64,000 bases of DNA from NCBI RefSeq assembly GCF_020921035.1, contig NC_063154.1, positions 2,356,001-2,420,000 on the forward strand, in the 5' to 3' direction. This stretch comes from Rhodamnia argentea (Eukaryota; Streptophyta; Magnoliopsida; Myrtales; Myrtaceae). This document shows, piece after piece, positions 1 to 11,487 of this stretch (within the stretch, counting starts at the first letter, position 1; every line of letters begins with the position of its first letter). The notes below the pieces were generated by a model that saw nothing but the letters and a program-made list of their open reading frames with translations, had not been told where the DNA came from and made no database searches. The position numbers and the translations under genes were made by a program.

Positions 1-3000
1 AAGTTCATTACGAATTCAGAGTTGCGGGATTGTCTTGATAATTCAGTGGATTTTAATGGCACGCATGATGTATTTCGATCGGGTTTAAATGCTGAGTACT
101 CAGATAAGCCTAGTCTCTATGACACGGCCTTCGCAAAGGAAGGACAAAAGCTCCATGTGTTTGAAAGTCGTCATTTTGATGAAGAGGGTCAGTGCGAACT
201 CTTTAAAGGTAAGGAAGAGGATTCCATGCCATATGGGGGACGTCTCATGTATGGAAGCTATTTGAACCTTCAAAGCAATGATACAATCGGCTTCACTTTG
301 GGGGATGTAGAAGGTGTGTGCTCTGAAGATGATTCTGGCACCAAACATATAGCAAACGCAAGTTCTAACAGATACACAATGAAGCACACTCCTGATGATT
401 CTGTTGATCAGCCTCGAAGTAGCTCTGATTTGCACAAAAGGGATCCGGGGGAAGATTTTATATATGAAAATATCGAACAAAATGAAGATGTTGGTGATCC
501 AATAGAGAATGGAGATATCAGCAATCCTGAAGCTGTCGGGGACCAAGGGGAGGAGAGTGTTTTTGCTGATGAGATTTTAATGCAAGAAAATCAGGAAGAT
601 GAATATGAAATCTTTGACTTGAGGATCATACACCGGAGAAACAGGTATGTCTACATGTTTTACCGGTGATATTAATTTTCATCAGGATATTTGAGGAGCA
701 GATGGATTAACCTATTAAAAGCCATAGATGTATTAATAACAAAGGGAAATTCGCACTCTGTAACTCTGTGATCCATTTTAGCAAATTCTACTCAGCAAAA
801 GAGCCTCTATTGATGCTGTTCATTTTCCTGAACACGAGAAGAATATAGCTAGTAGTTTATCTTTTCATAGTGTCTTCCATAATCGCATTTGCCCTTGCCT
901 TAAGATTCTACTAAATCAAGTTGTGAAGCTCGCTAGTACAATTTATTTTGTAGGGATACTTGCACTCACATGTAATGCCATGTACAGGACTGGATTCGAA
1001 GAAAACAAGGATCTGCCCATCGTGCTAAATACTGTAATCGCAGGGAGATATTATGTTACGGAGTACCTTGGCTCCGCTGCTTTCAGTAAGGTTGTTCAAG
1101 CACATGATTTGTACACGGGGGTGGATGTCTGTCTGAAGATCATAAAAAATGATAAAGATTTCTTCGATCAGAGTTTGGACGAAATAAAACTTTTGAAGCT
1201 GGTAAATAAGCATGATCCTGCTGATGAATGCCACATACTGCGCCTCTACGACTACTTTTATCATCAGGTAGGGCATTAATGGATATGTTGAATATCTTTT
1301 TCAAAATATGCTAGTTGTTCCTAGATAAATTAATTATTGTTGTATATTGTTGGCGTACCTATGCACCCATTTGAACTTCAATTGGTACGAGAAATAAAAA
1401 ATCCTTTGCGCCATGTATCAGCTGTTTCTCCTGTCATACTTTGAGCAGGTATTACAAAGGATATCTAGCTTGAACAGTATCATTCACTGTCCATGGGCAT
1501 GTGCTTAACCCTTTTGCGAATGAAATAAATGCCTTCAGAGCTGTTAATGCATACGGTGTGCTTATTACTTTTATGAACAAAGCAAATTGCTTGAGTTGAT
1601 AATACACAGAGTGCATTGTATTACAAATGGTTTTTCGTAGGTAGGAATTCTCCTTATCATACCCATCTCTAGATTGAAACATGATTACTCACAAGGTAAG
1701 GCACAAACTGGACTACCACGGGAGAGAACAGTGCATTTAGCATAAGCCAATTGGTAGGAGTTAATAAGATCCTTTACCCTTTGTCTCGGGACATGGGCGC
1801 TTGTGTTTGATATCACTTATTCTCTTTTTATTTTCCCTAACCTGTTGATACAACTTTGCAGGAGCATCTCTTCATTGTTTGTGAGCTTCTTCGATCAAAT
1901 CTATATGAATTTCAGAAGTTTAATCAAGAATCTGGCGGGGAAGCATATTTCACGCTGAACCGATTGCAGGTCGATTTCAGTACTCAGTAGTTCTCTCAGA
2001 TCAAATATTGTCTTTCGTTCTTTCTGTCTGACTGTTTTCTGCCAAATACAAGTACCTTTATGGGCCAAGAGATTTCATTTGTGGATTTGGTTTTTCTTAA
2101 TCCTATACGGCCTTTGTCCATAGAAGTGGAATTGTGGAAAATGTAACTACGGCATTCTAATCTTTGTCCCTACAGGTCATAACTCGTCAGTGTTTAGAGG
2201 CACTGGACTACTTGCATCAAATGGGGATTATACACTGCGACCTAAAGCCTGAGAACATTCTCATCAAAAGTTATAGAAGATCTGAGATTAAAGTCATTGA
2301 TCTGGGAAGCAGTTGCTTTAAATCAGACAACTTGTGCCTCTATGTCCAGTCTCGTTCCTATAGAGCTCCCGAAGTCATCCTGGGCCTTCCTTATGACCAA
2401 AAGATCGACATTTGGTCCCTTGGCTGCATCTTGGCAGAACTCTGCTCTGGCGAAGTATGTGCAACTTTCTCCCTTCACGGTCATACTCAGTCCAGATGTT
2501 GGATTTAACTTTTATGACTAGTGACTATGAATGTCTTCTAAGCCATCTTCTATTCGTTCAGTTGCTACCCCTCTCTTGGATATGTACTTGAAGCAAACAA
2601 GTTCATGATCCATTGCTGTTTCTCTGATTGATTTTCTTCAGGTGTTATTTCCAAATGATGGAATTGTAATGATTCTAGCACGCATGATCGGCATGCTTGG
2701 ACCCATTGATCAGGAGATGCTGGAACAAGGACAGGAGACTCCCAAGTATTTCACGGAGGAATATGATCTCTACTACATTAACGAGGTGAGCTGCGTGTAC
2801 CTTGACTGTTTAACCTCATTTTCGGTTTTATGTTTCAGTGAAGGCTTGCAGTACTTTTAACATTGGTCTGAAAAAGAAACTGTATGTATAAGGTTGAAGT
2901 GGCGACTCATGGAGCTGAATATCCAAATTAAGACCACTATTCGTGATTCTTGTCTCACTCTTTTCTATTTTTCTCATTTTCTCGGCAGGAGACTAACCAA

Positions 3001-3174
3001 TTGGAGTACATAATTCCCGAGGAGTCGTCGTTGGAAGGACATGTACAGGTTTCTGATACTGGGTTTCTTGACTTCTTGAGGAACTTGCTGGAGATCGACC
3101 CCAATAGGCGTCCTTCTGCGAGTGAGGCATTGGAGCATCCATGGCTTTCATACGAGTACTCTTTCCCTTCCTGA
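1..3174 (+). CDS. Plant DYRK-type dual-specificity protein kinase, 3' part (5' end outside window)
   Basis: Six exons are seen: 1-644, 988-1267, 1862-1969, 2176-2454, 2642-2785 and 2989-3174, joined in phase with GT-AG introns (about 546 residues, stop TGA). The reading frame is open from base 1, so the start lies upstream. The first exon is an acidic, low-complexity N-terminal region. The kinase domain begins in exon 2 with a glycine loop (GSAAFSKVV) and catalytic Lys in VCLKIIK. It continues with HCDLKPENI in the catalytic loop, DLG replacing DFG, and the activation segment [11 protein letters not shown], whose second Tyr of the Y-x-Y-like pair is the autophosphorylation type of DYRKs. Members phosphorylate Ser/Thr after Tyr self-activation. 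The closest relatives I recall are Arabidopsis At2g40120, At3g17750 and At1g73450. All key catalytic residues are present. Substrates are unknown. Confidence 0.9.
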
Positions 3175-3192
3175 TGCAAAACAGGTCATGCC

Positions 3193-3198
3193 AATAAA
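3193..3198 (+). terminator. Possible polyadenylation signal of the DYRK gene
   Basis: A canonical AATAAA lies 19 bases after the stop codon. It is rather close to the stop, so a later site may be the one used. This is seen as a motif only. Confidence 0.3.
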
Positions 3199-4814
3199 TT
3201 TTGCATTACATTGATTGGTAAGTGCTATTATTTGAGCGCTGAAAAATTAGAAAAGCCTTAGTGTACATGCAGCTTACTGATTTTTCGCTTGTTCACATAT
3301 ATATTTTTTAATTTCCTCTGTACAAAGCTCCCGATACAGAGCCTTCCGTCTCCGAGTGAATCCGAGCTTGTAAAGATGAATAGTTGTTGTACACATGCTT
3401 CATGTTACATCATGTTGATTGAGATTGTTCGATATATGAGATGAAAGAAAATTTTCTCGTACCTAATTCCAATTAACATCTCCTGCTAACGATACTCATA
3501 CGAAATGAGAGAGCAATTGCCTGAATTGGGTTGAAGAAATCAAGCTGAAATTCTTAGATCAGATCAATATCAGTTTTTAAATTTGGTGCACATCACTGAC
3601 TGAATAACGTGGCTTTCGGGTGAGTTTCTCAACTTTGAGATATGCCAAAGGAATCTCCTGTCAAGATAATTTCTGCAAGACATGTGGTGGGACTGCTGAG
3701 AATTGCTTAACAAAACAGGGCTGGAAAAGTTGGTTAGAAACTACACTGTTGCTTCTGTCAATTGATGTGATCAACACGAGTCGATTGGCGGAGGAACTTA
3801 TCAGTGTTCCTGATGCTAAGTTAGTGGAAAGAATGAGCTCCTGTTTAATAAACAAGAAAAACAGAGAGATCAAAGGAAGCCTCTGAACTTTTACCCACAA
3901 TGCTTTCAAAACTATTACTCTATCCTTAGTCACCGTTCGACCTCGGACCGCTTGTTATGATCTAATCCGGTTGAGGGGTTGGTTCTCTGTTTGGGCAGAC
4001 ACCGTCGAATTGACATCAACGTCTATCTCCTCTTGGCTGAGGAGGATTCCTAGGAAAGTCGGTATATGCCTTTCGGAGAAAGAGATGGATCATGACTTCC
4101 GCAATGTTTTATCAGGTGATGACACGGGATAGTCTTCATATCGTCCGATCGTGTTCACTACTTTGGATGAATGATTTATAAACAATTTTTTTTTTTTCAA
4201 AAAGATGGCTTATATCACCTACAAAAACGAATGAACGAAATATATTTTTATCATATACGAAAATATTTATTATGTATTTTTAGTCTGTGTTTTAGAACGC
4301 CCGGCAAATCAGAAATTTTCTATTGGAGGATTCGCAGCAAAATCTAATGAGCAATAATCATCACCAATTGATTGACGTGACAATTCTTTTCGATATGGTT
4401 TCGTGCAAATTAAATGCTCGTTTTGTTTTTTCGGTTTTTAATGTGGACAAAGTCTATTCGAAGAACTACTCCCCATTTCGGACATGTATTTTAAAGATCA
4501 CTTCTTTATGTTATGGACAATCCTTTTTCGCCTTTTACTTTTCTCGAGAATCATAGAATCCCGTCCGTCAAGGCCACGTCCTTGGATCGGTGCGTGATGA
4601 CAATTCCCAGGATATTTATCTTTTGCTCCATTATTTTAGCAGACCCATTTTCCCATTTCGGACGAGCTTCGAGCATTGGGTTGCCAAGAGCTGCTGCTAT
4701 GGCCGCTCTTCTTCGCTTTCGGGAGTAGAAGCGTCTCTCTTGTTCACAGCTGCACTTCCTTCTCGCATTGAAGAATTGCGTTAATCGCGTCTGACCCACG
4801 ACGCCGAGACGTAA

Positions 4815-4820
4815 TATAAA
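4815..4820 (+). promoter_or_regulatory. Candidate TATA box of the HAD phosphatase gene
   Basis: TATAAA lies 168 bases upstream of the ATG at 4988 in a GC-mixed context, which would leave a leader of roughly 135 bases. Position and motif are the only evidence. Confidence 0.4.
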
Positions 4821-4987
4821 CCGGTTGTCTTCCACAGTCGCCGTGTCGGCGCGTCCCATCTCGAGTTTGTCTGTATCGGAGCACGACGAGTAAAGAGATT
4901 GGGCTTCTCTGGCTTTCTGACATAAGCCATTAACCAGCCACGCACACCCACTTTCTTGTTTGTCCGTCTTCTTCTTCAGAATCAGAG

Positions 4988-7364
4988 ATGTCTGCCGAGT
5001 TGACTCAGTCGCCTCGGGCGACGATCCAGCTATGGAGGTCGCTGTGGGACTTGCTCTCTTTCTTCTTTCAGTTCTTCTTGCGCATCGCCACGGCTCTCGG
5101 GACTCGCCACTTTATCCTCTCTCGCTTTCCCTCCTTTAAGCCCCTGCCCCTCGCCGAGCTGCCCGTCCAGGATCCACCCGCCGACGAGGGCGCCGATTCT
5201 CCCGAGCTCTTGGAAAGGCTCACGGTAACGAAATTTGTTTTTCTCCGCTAGCTGCTTGATTAAAGCTTGGAACTTTCTTTATGTCGTTACTGATATCCGA
5301 TGACCAACTATGTTAAAGGGTAAAAACTGCGGATAAGATTAATTTAAATAGGCTTTGTTGATGTAGTTTCACTGCTGTCAATTAGGCTTGATTGAAGTTG
5401 CTATATACCATTCTATTGATGATTTCTGTATTTGTGTGTGTGTGTGTTTCTGCATGAGAGAGAGGGAGGGAGGAAGGGAGACAGAGAGAGAGAGATCAAT
5501 TGAATGGTAATGTCGTGTATTTGGGTCAATCAAACCTAAGCTTATCAAATTTTTGATATTTTAAATATTGTGAAAGAATATCTACAAGGAGGTGAAGGAA
5601 AGATTGAAATCACTTGAATAGAAGTGAAGTTGAATCTGTTCTGTTTCATTCAGGTATACAAGCGGGGTGGGATTGAATGTGCTCTGTTTCTTTCAGGGTG
5701 TACAGATTAGTCTTTTATCATCGTGTGCGAGCATGATACTATTTAAACACGCACAATGCAGGTAGTGCTTGATTTAGATGAAACTCTAATATCTGCATTC
5801 GAGACGCCGACTCTGCCTGCTGCTATTCGTGACCAAGCAGCGGAAGCCGGATTGAAGTGGTTTGACCTAGAATGCATTTCTTCAGAGAAGGTGGTTTACA
5901 TTCTAGACATAATGGGTTTTGATTTGACTGATATTGTCTTGGTATCTCCTCCGATGAGTTATCTTGATTCTTGTTTCCTTGAGTATATATTACGCTTCAA
6001 AAGGACTCTGAAGGAAAGCCTAAGGTCAATCTTGTGACGGTGTTTGAGCGCCCGGGCCTGCGAGAATTCTTGAAACAGCTCCATGAGTTTGCGGATCTCG
6101 TGCTGTTTACTGCTGGACTTGAAGGTTGCTATCTGTCTGCATGATTTTCTGTTTGTTTTTTCTTTCTCCAACCCAATTGGGGTCGAGGTTTAATAAGTCA
6201 AATGTTCATGGCTACAGGATATGCAAGACCGCTCGTTGACACAATAGATGTTGAGAATAGATTTAGTCTGCGACTTTATCGACCTTCAACAATTAGCACG
6301 TAAGCATACGTTACACCTTGTCCTATTTACTTTCTCTGTGATAAGTGGCTTTTCCAATGAGAATGGGAACATAAATCCGTGTCTATCCTCCTGCGATTGT
6401 ACTGATTTCTTGAGGTTTTAACCTCTGAACTGATAATGAAATGTCAATACATTGAAAGAAGTGGGAGAACTGAGTTTTACAATGATTTGATTGGACGCAT
6501 CACCATTCAAATAAATCTCGGATGAGTGATTCGAGAGAGAGCAGGTATTTCTTGAAATAGAATACATAGATTGAAGCTTGTCAAGGCGGTTTCGAATATA
6601 GGTCTTTAAGTGAAAGAGCTTGAAATGCTCATAGCGGTCTCAACTAATAGGTTCCCCATTATTCTGAAGATATTTAGGGGGCTTAAATTAAATAAACTGT
6701 TATCGACGATGCCTTCTCCTTATTCTCCTCAGCTAGAAGAGTGAAAGGTCATTTCTGATTTTTATGTCCTAATAGCAAGATCAGAGGGGTAATGCTGGCT
6801 GGTTACTAATTTAGATTTTAGTGTCTTTAGATGTTTCCTAAGCCATCGCCTGATGCGATGCTAAGTAATATCCCCTAGAGTAATTAATCCTAATCGATCT
6901 GGAATCTGATGAGTCTCCAGAATTGGTACACGACTCATCCATATATGGATGCATCTAAGTTGCTGGTATCCTGATCCTAACATGCAGGGAGCATCGGGAG
7001 CACGTGAAGGATCTTTCTTGCCTCTCAAAGGATCTCAGCCGAATAGTCATAGTCGACAACAACCCGTTCAGTTTCTTGCTGCAGCCAGTTAACGGGATTC
7101 CCTGCATTCCTTTTTCTGCTGGACAGCCGTGCGATGATCAGGTAGTTGAATTATTCTCATTACTAGGTTTTAAGCATAAATTCTACATTATGATCTATCA
7201 CTTTGCTCAATATTCTTCGTCTATTTCAGCTTCTGGAGGTCCTGCTCCCACTCCTGAAGCACCTTTCTACGCAGAGAGATGTGAGGCCTGTGCTCTATGA
7301 ACGGTTTCGCATGCCCGAATGGTTTCAGAAGTGCGGGATCCCTGCTTTTGGCAAGCTGTCGTAG
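4988..7364 (+). CDS. HAD-superfamily phosphatase, FCP/SCP (NLI-interacting factor)-like
   Basis: Six exons: 4988-5224, 5762-5890, 6004-6124, 6218-6299, 6988-7141 and 7230-7364 (285 residues, stop TAG). The first ATG after the leader is used. The N-terminal part (residues about 10-45) has a hydrophobic, Phe-rich segment that may anchor the protein in a membrane. Exon 2 opens the catalytic domain with LDLDETL, the DxDxT nucleophile motif of Mg-dependent aspartate phosphatases. It continues with TVFERPGL, FTAGLEGYARPLVD and the conserved DNNPFSF. The C-terminus RFRMPEWFQKCGIP is typical of the small plant subgroup that includes At3g55960. Family members dephosphorylate phosphoserine on proteins, in some cases the RNA polymerase II tail. 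The substrate of this subgroup is not known to me. Length is close to the roughly 300-residue relatives. Confidence 0.9.
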
Positions 7365-10300
7365 CATCTAGACCCAAAGTCTCCGTTCTTTTTGTATGAT
7401 TATAAAGAAGTGGCATCTTGCACGATGTCGAAGTCGGTCCAGTTGTCTCGCTGGTATGGAATCAGGTGGTCCAAAGGTGTCAATATCTTTTCCGTATTTG
7501 CAGAGCATCTAGCATAGTTCCGACTTCTGCATCTTTGGTGATAGATAAATGTCCCTGTATGCAATGTTGATAGAAGCTAAAGTACTATTCCTTGTAACAT
7601 TATTCATGTGCTTGCAGTCCTGTAGCATGTGCAAATTGCATCTTCAGAGTGCTGAACAATCCATTGTCCGAATAAAAAAAATTCACCAGTTGCTGGAATG
7701 TTTTACACAGATAGTAATGATCGATTGCTCTTCTGTTCCTTCTCTGGACCACCATATATAGTCACAATTTAAGATGGTAGGGCTGGCTAATGTGTACTCA
7801 AACGACAACCTAGGAGTGGGAAATCTGGCTGTCCGGTTTTCCTGTCGTATGGCAGCTGCCTATTGGAATCCTTGGTCTGCTTGTTAGTAATCACTGGTAG
7901 AATTTAGTACATTGATGCCTCAGAAATTTTGCCTCCTCCTCCTGAAAAACATAAGAAACCATGCCCTGTTGCTATAGCAGACAGCTGCCAGCTGCGTGCA
8001 GGAATTTGAGAAAATTCAGTCGCTTGCAGCATCAATTCCGCATTAACTTCCAACTCTAAGCTACATATACATATGGGAATGTCCTGTCTTGGGAATGCTG
8101 CCTCAGTTTTTAGCTTGGTTAACCTTACGGGTTACATGTTGGAAGTACGAAGGCTCGACTGTTTAGCAATTTCTTGATCTTCTGCAACATGATTCAACTT
8201 CACAAGAGAACGGTAGAGTTAACAGAGGCGGCAGAGGATTTAGCCAACCGAATTCCTTGTTTTCTTTTGCTTTTCCTCATTGTATTTCTAGTACTTGTGC
8301 TCTAATCATAGTTACAGCCTTACAGGTAGTTAAGAGGACATCCTCTGCGACAATATTGGTTTTTTAAATCTAACTGTCGGCGACAAACTTCCATGTACCG
8401 ATAAGAAAAGCAAGATCATCAATAGCTGTATCGCCTCACTTTTCCTCTTTCCTGTTGTCCTCGTGTTGTCTCCACTTTCTTGCCCCTTGTGTTTGTCCAA
8501 TGACCGCTCGTTTCGATGCATCTCTTCTTCAAAACATAAGAAAAACACTTGGCTGTCCGAAACTTGTCCTCCCTTTTGCATGCCTGCAAGCCTGGCTCAG
8601 AATCAAGAGCGTCGGTGTCTCGTATCACGTGTGGATGCGATTAATTTATACCTCGCGAAGAGGGCAAACTTGCCACCAGCCTCTCTTTTCATCTTCTTCC
8701 GTCGGATGTGGACGAATTGCGGAAGTTATCTGGATCCAAACAAGAAGAGTGTGAACAGTTCTAGAGCTCCCAGAAGCATGAGTTCGGGTACGACGCGCCG
8801 ACAAGGGCTTATGCTATGTTCTACGAAAGCGTTCTCGTAGGATTTCGTAGCACGTGTCGCACCTCTTTGAAAATTGTGTCGTCGCGATTGAAATTAAACA
8901 TGCCAACAAACTTCCCTCGTTTTCCGTGGCCAACATGTTGCGGCGCATCAAGGAAAGGAAAAGTCGAAGTCGATGCGAAGCGACTTCCTGTTCGTCCGAA
9001 CATTGACCGAATCCCGTCCCCTTCCCCTGCTCTCGTGAACTTATGGAAAGGGTCAACGACGAACAATTCGCACGCAGATTGAAATTTCCCACGAATGGAA
9101 ACATTATCACATTCGAAAAAGAAGAATCATGAAACGGTCTCGCAGTAAAACCGACGCGCTCATCATCGCAATCTCGGAAGACCACCCCCAGAAAAAGGAG
9201 GTTCGAGCGGGGAGACTCCGTCCAGAGTCAAACTTACCACTCAACCCAGTAGAGACCGGGACGTTACAGCCATGTTTGTGCAGATTTGAGCGAAAGTGTG
9301 AATGGTGTTTTGTGCATTGCCTAACGTCACCACCACCACCACCATCCCTATCAAGGTCTGGAAAGCTCCTTCCACCCGCTCGCCACCACAACCTTTCCGC
9401 CTTCGCATTAAGGCTTTACACACGTGCTGCTGAATCAAAAATCAGAGCAGGGTCAAGCAACGTTTATTTACGTCTGTCGCGTTGAACGAGTCCTGGGAAC
9501 ATCGAGAATGCGTCAAGTCTGTTCCAAGGTGGGAACAGGGGGAGAACGAAGAAGAGGTGGGGACTGAAAACGACAGTGACTTGAAAAAGATGGGCTTCTG
9601 ATTCGCAATCTAGAATGTCCCTGGTAACCGAGGGTGACCGGTTGTCCGGTATGATGCCCTCAGGGACCGGGAATAGGATAGAATCGTTCGATGGAACCGA
9701 TTGATTCTTTTTAATACATTACCTAAATTAAATTTGCATATAAGAAATAAAAAAATAATCAATAGATTATTAAATTTACATTTAAAAAATATAAAAATAA
9801 TCGGACTGGTCCATTCCCCCTGGAATTTAGAAGCGGACCGGTCCGGGCGATTCCCGAACCTATGTTTCGCACCTTCCCAATCCGAAAAGACCCATTCGCC
9901 CTCGCGCGCATTCAAAATCTACACTGAAACCCTTCTTCTACTCTCTTTCTCTCTCTCCTTATAGACAGCAGCACGGTACCACAACAATTGAGAGAGAGCC
10001 AACCCCCTGCCACTCCATAGACAAAAAAAAATAAAAAATAGTGAGCTTAAAAAACAATCAGATACACGTTTGGTAAGCAACTCAAATGAAATTTGGTAAC
10101 TCGAACTAGTTGGTGACAATGAAACTTTCAAAAAAATACAAATCAAATCTCGAAACTTATCAAGTTGCTGTAATCAAATCTTTTCATTAATTCCGTTTAA
10201 TCGAACGGAAGGAAAGTGCAAATAAGTGTTAGAACTCGATTGCATTTTTTGAAAATTTTAAGACTCGATTGTATTCTAGGAACGATAACTTTTCTTCACT

Positions 10301-11487
10301 AGTAATTATTTTTTCACGCTTATCAACCCTTTCATTAATAAAAAAAAAAAAGAATTCCGTTGTTTGGGAATAGAAGGGTGAGATCGACGTGCGTGATGAC
10401 GCCAGCCAGGCTGATTCCTTAGAACAAGTCAATTGGGTTCTGTTCAAAGATTGGAAGACCTTTGTGACGTAGTTCGAATTGTGTTTGGCCATACATTGCA
10501 TTTGCGAAAATGTTAGATGCAGAACTCTGAATTGGCGAATCCAAATTGGTATTCTCCAGCTGATGTCGGATTGGGACCACGGCCGCCGAGGGTCTACCCA
10601 ATTTCTGGCCAAGAGATGAATGCCCTTAGCATTGATTCAATTCGATTCACAAGCAGTAAACCACAAGGTCGCTCGAATCTATTTCGTGCGACTAGCAATT
10701 TGGCTGTACGAGAGCAAAAGCGGTGTTGAAATTTGGGATTTAAGCCCTTAATTACCAAATCGACGGCGTAACTAAACTTTCTGCATGAATAAGGAGGTAA
10801 TCGCTCTCCTCCGTGGGAGGAAGTTGCCTATTAAATTTTCTACAAGAGTTAACTCGCCGGAAAAAGAGAGATTTCGCTCCTACAAGGGCCTCGAATGCCT
10901 GTTCAATAACATAACGGGATGGTCTGAATGCGTTTCTTATTTTGATGTGCCGGTACTAATGCTTTTGGCACTTTTAATTCCCATCGAATCTTTTTCTTTC
11001 CCTATTGGGAAGGGATACCTTTTTAATTGTTTTATATCCTAGGGATTTCGAGATCTGTACGAGGGTTAAGATGAAGTCTTTTATTAAGGTTTTGGTTAGG
11101 ATCATGGTAATTGAACTTTCCATGGCGCAGAAGGGAGTCGTCGCTCTCTCGCTCCGCGAGAGGGAAGTTGCCTATCGAAACATCCGTTGAATTTCGAAGC
11201 CCAACGATGTTTAAAAAAAAAACACCTTTTTTAAACCAAAACGCGGCCTCGGATTGGATTGGAGCCAACGTTGTTCGACTCCGCTTTGTTCAAACAGCGA
11301 GGCCCCGAAAAGGAAACCGAAACGTACAATCTCTCTCTCTCTCGCTCGTTGAACTCATAAGCTCAGTTTTCCTTTCTCTCTCTAGCAGCCATCCTTCTCT
11401 CTCTTTCTTTCGAACTGCGTCGTCTCCGCCAATGAAGCTACGACCCACCAACCCATCAAATTCCTTCGCCGCCAAAGGCCCCCTCAT
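7365..11487. other. Intergenic, 4.1 kb, between phosphatase and CCR3-like kinase
   Basis: No gene is supported; several 60-125 codon open stretches lack any family signature. About 9620-9870 is an AT-rich core flanked by GACCGGT/ACCGGTC-rich arms, a probable degraded transposon. Two related hairpins lie at 10.8 and 11.15 kb (separate entry). The final 200 bases are a CT-rich leader before the ATG at 11488. Confidence 0.5.
10801..11173. repeat. Two copies of a short hairpin with the same flanks
   Basis: Copy 1: stem TCCTCC (10807-10812), loop GTG, stem GGAGGA (10816-10821). Copy 2: stem CTCTCGC (11146-11152), loop TCC, stem GCGAGAG (11156-11162). Both stems are preceded by TCGCTC and followed by AAGTTGCCTAT. 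The stem sequences differ but still pair, and both lie upstream of the CCR3-like gene. Function is unknown. Confidence 0.45.

Larger units (their letters stand above)
3175..4987. other. Intergenic: 3' flank, MITE-like scrap and phosphatase promoter
   Basis: No convincing gene is seen. About 4160-4320 is AT-rich and resembles part of the foldback element at 37.5 kb (shared ACAAAAACGA-type stretch followed by ATTT runs). The last 200 bases hold the TATA-like motif and a pyrimidine-rich leader of the next gene. Confidence 0.5.

Noticed and set aside
8330-9485. Cluster of 80-125 codon frames on both strands
   Set aside because: Mutually overlapping, without motifs or splice-consistent partners; chance openness in moderately GC-rich DNA.
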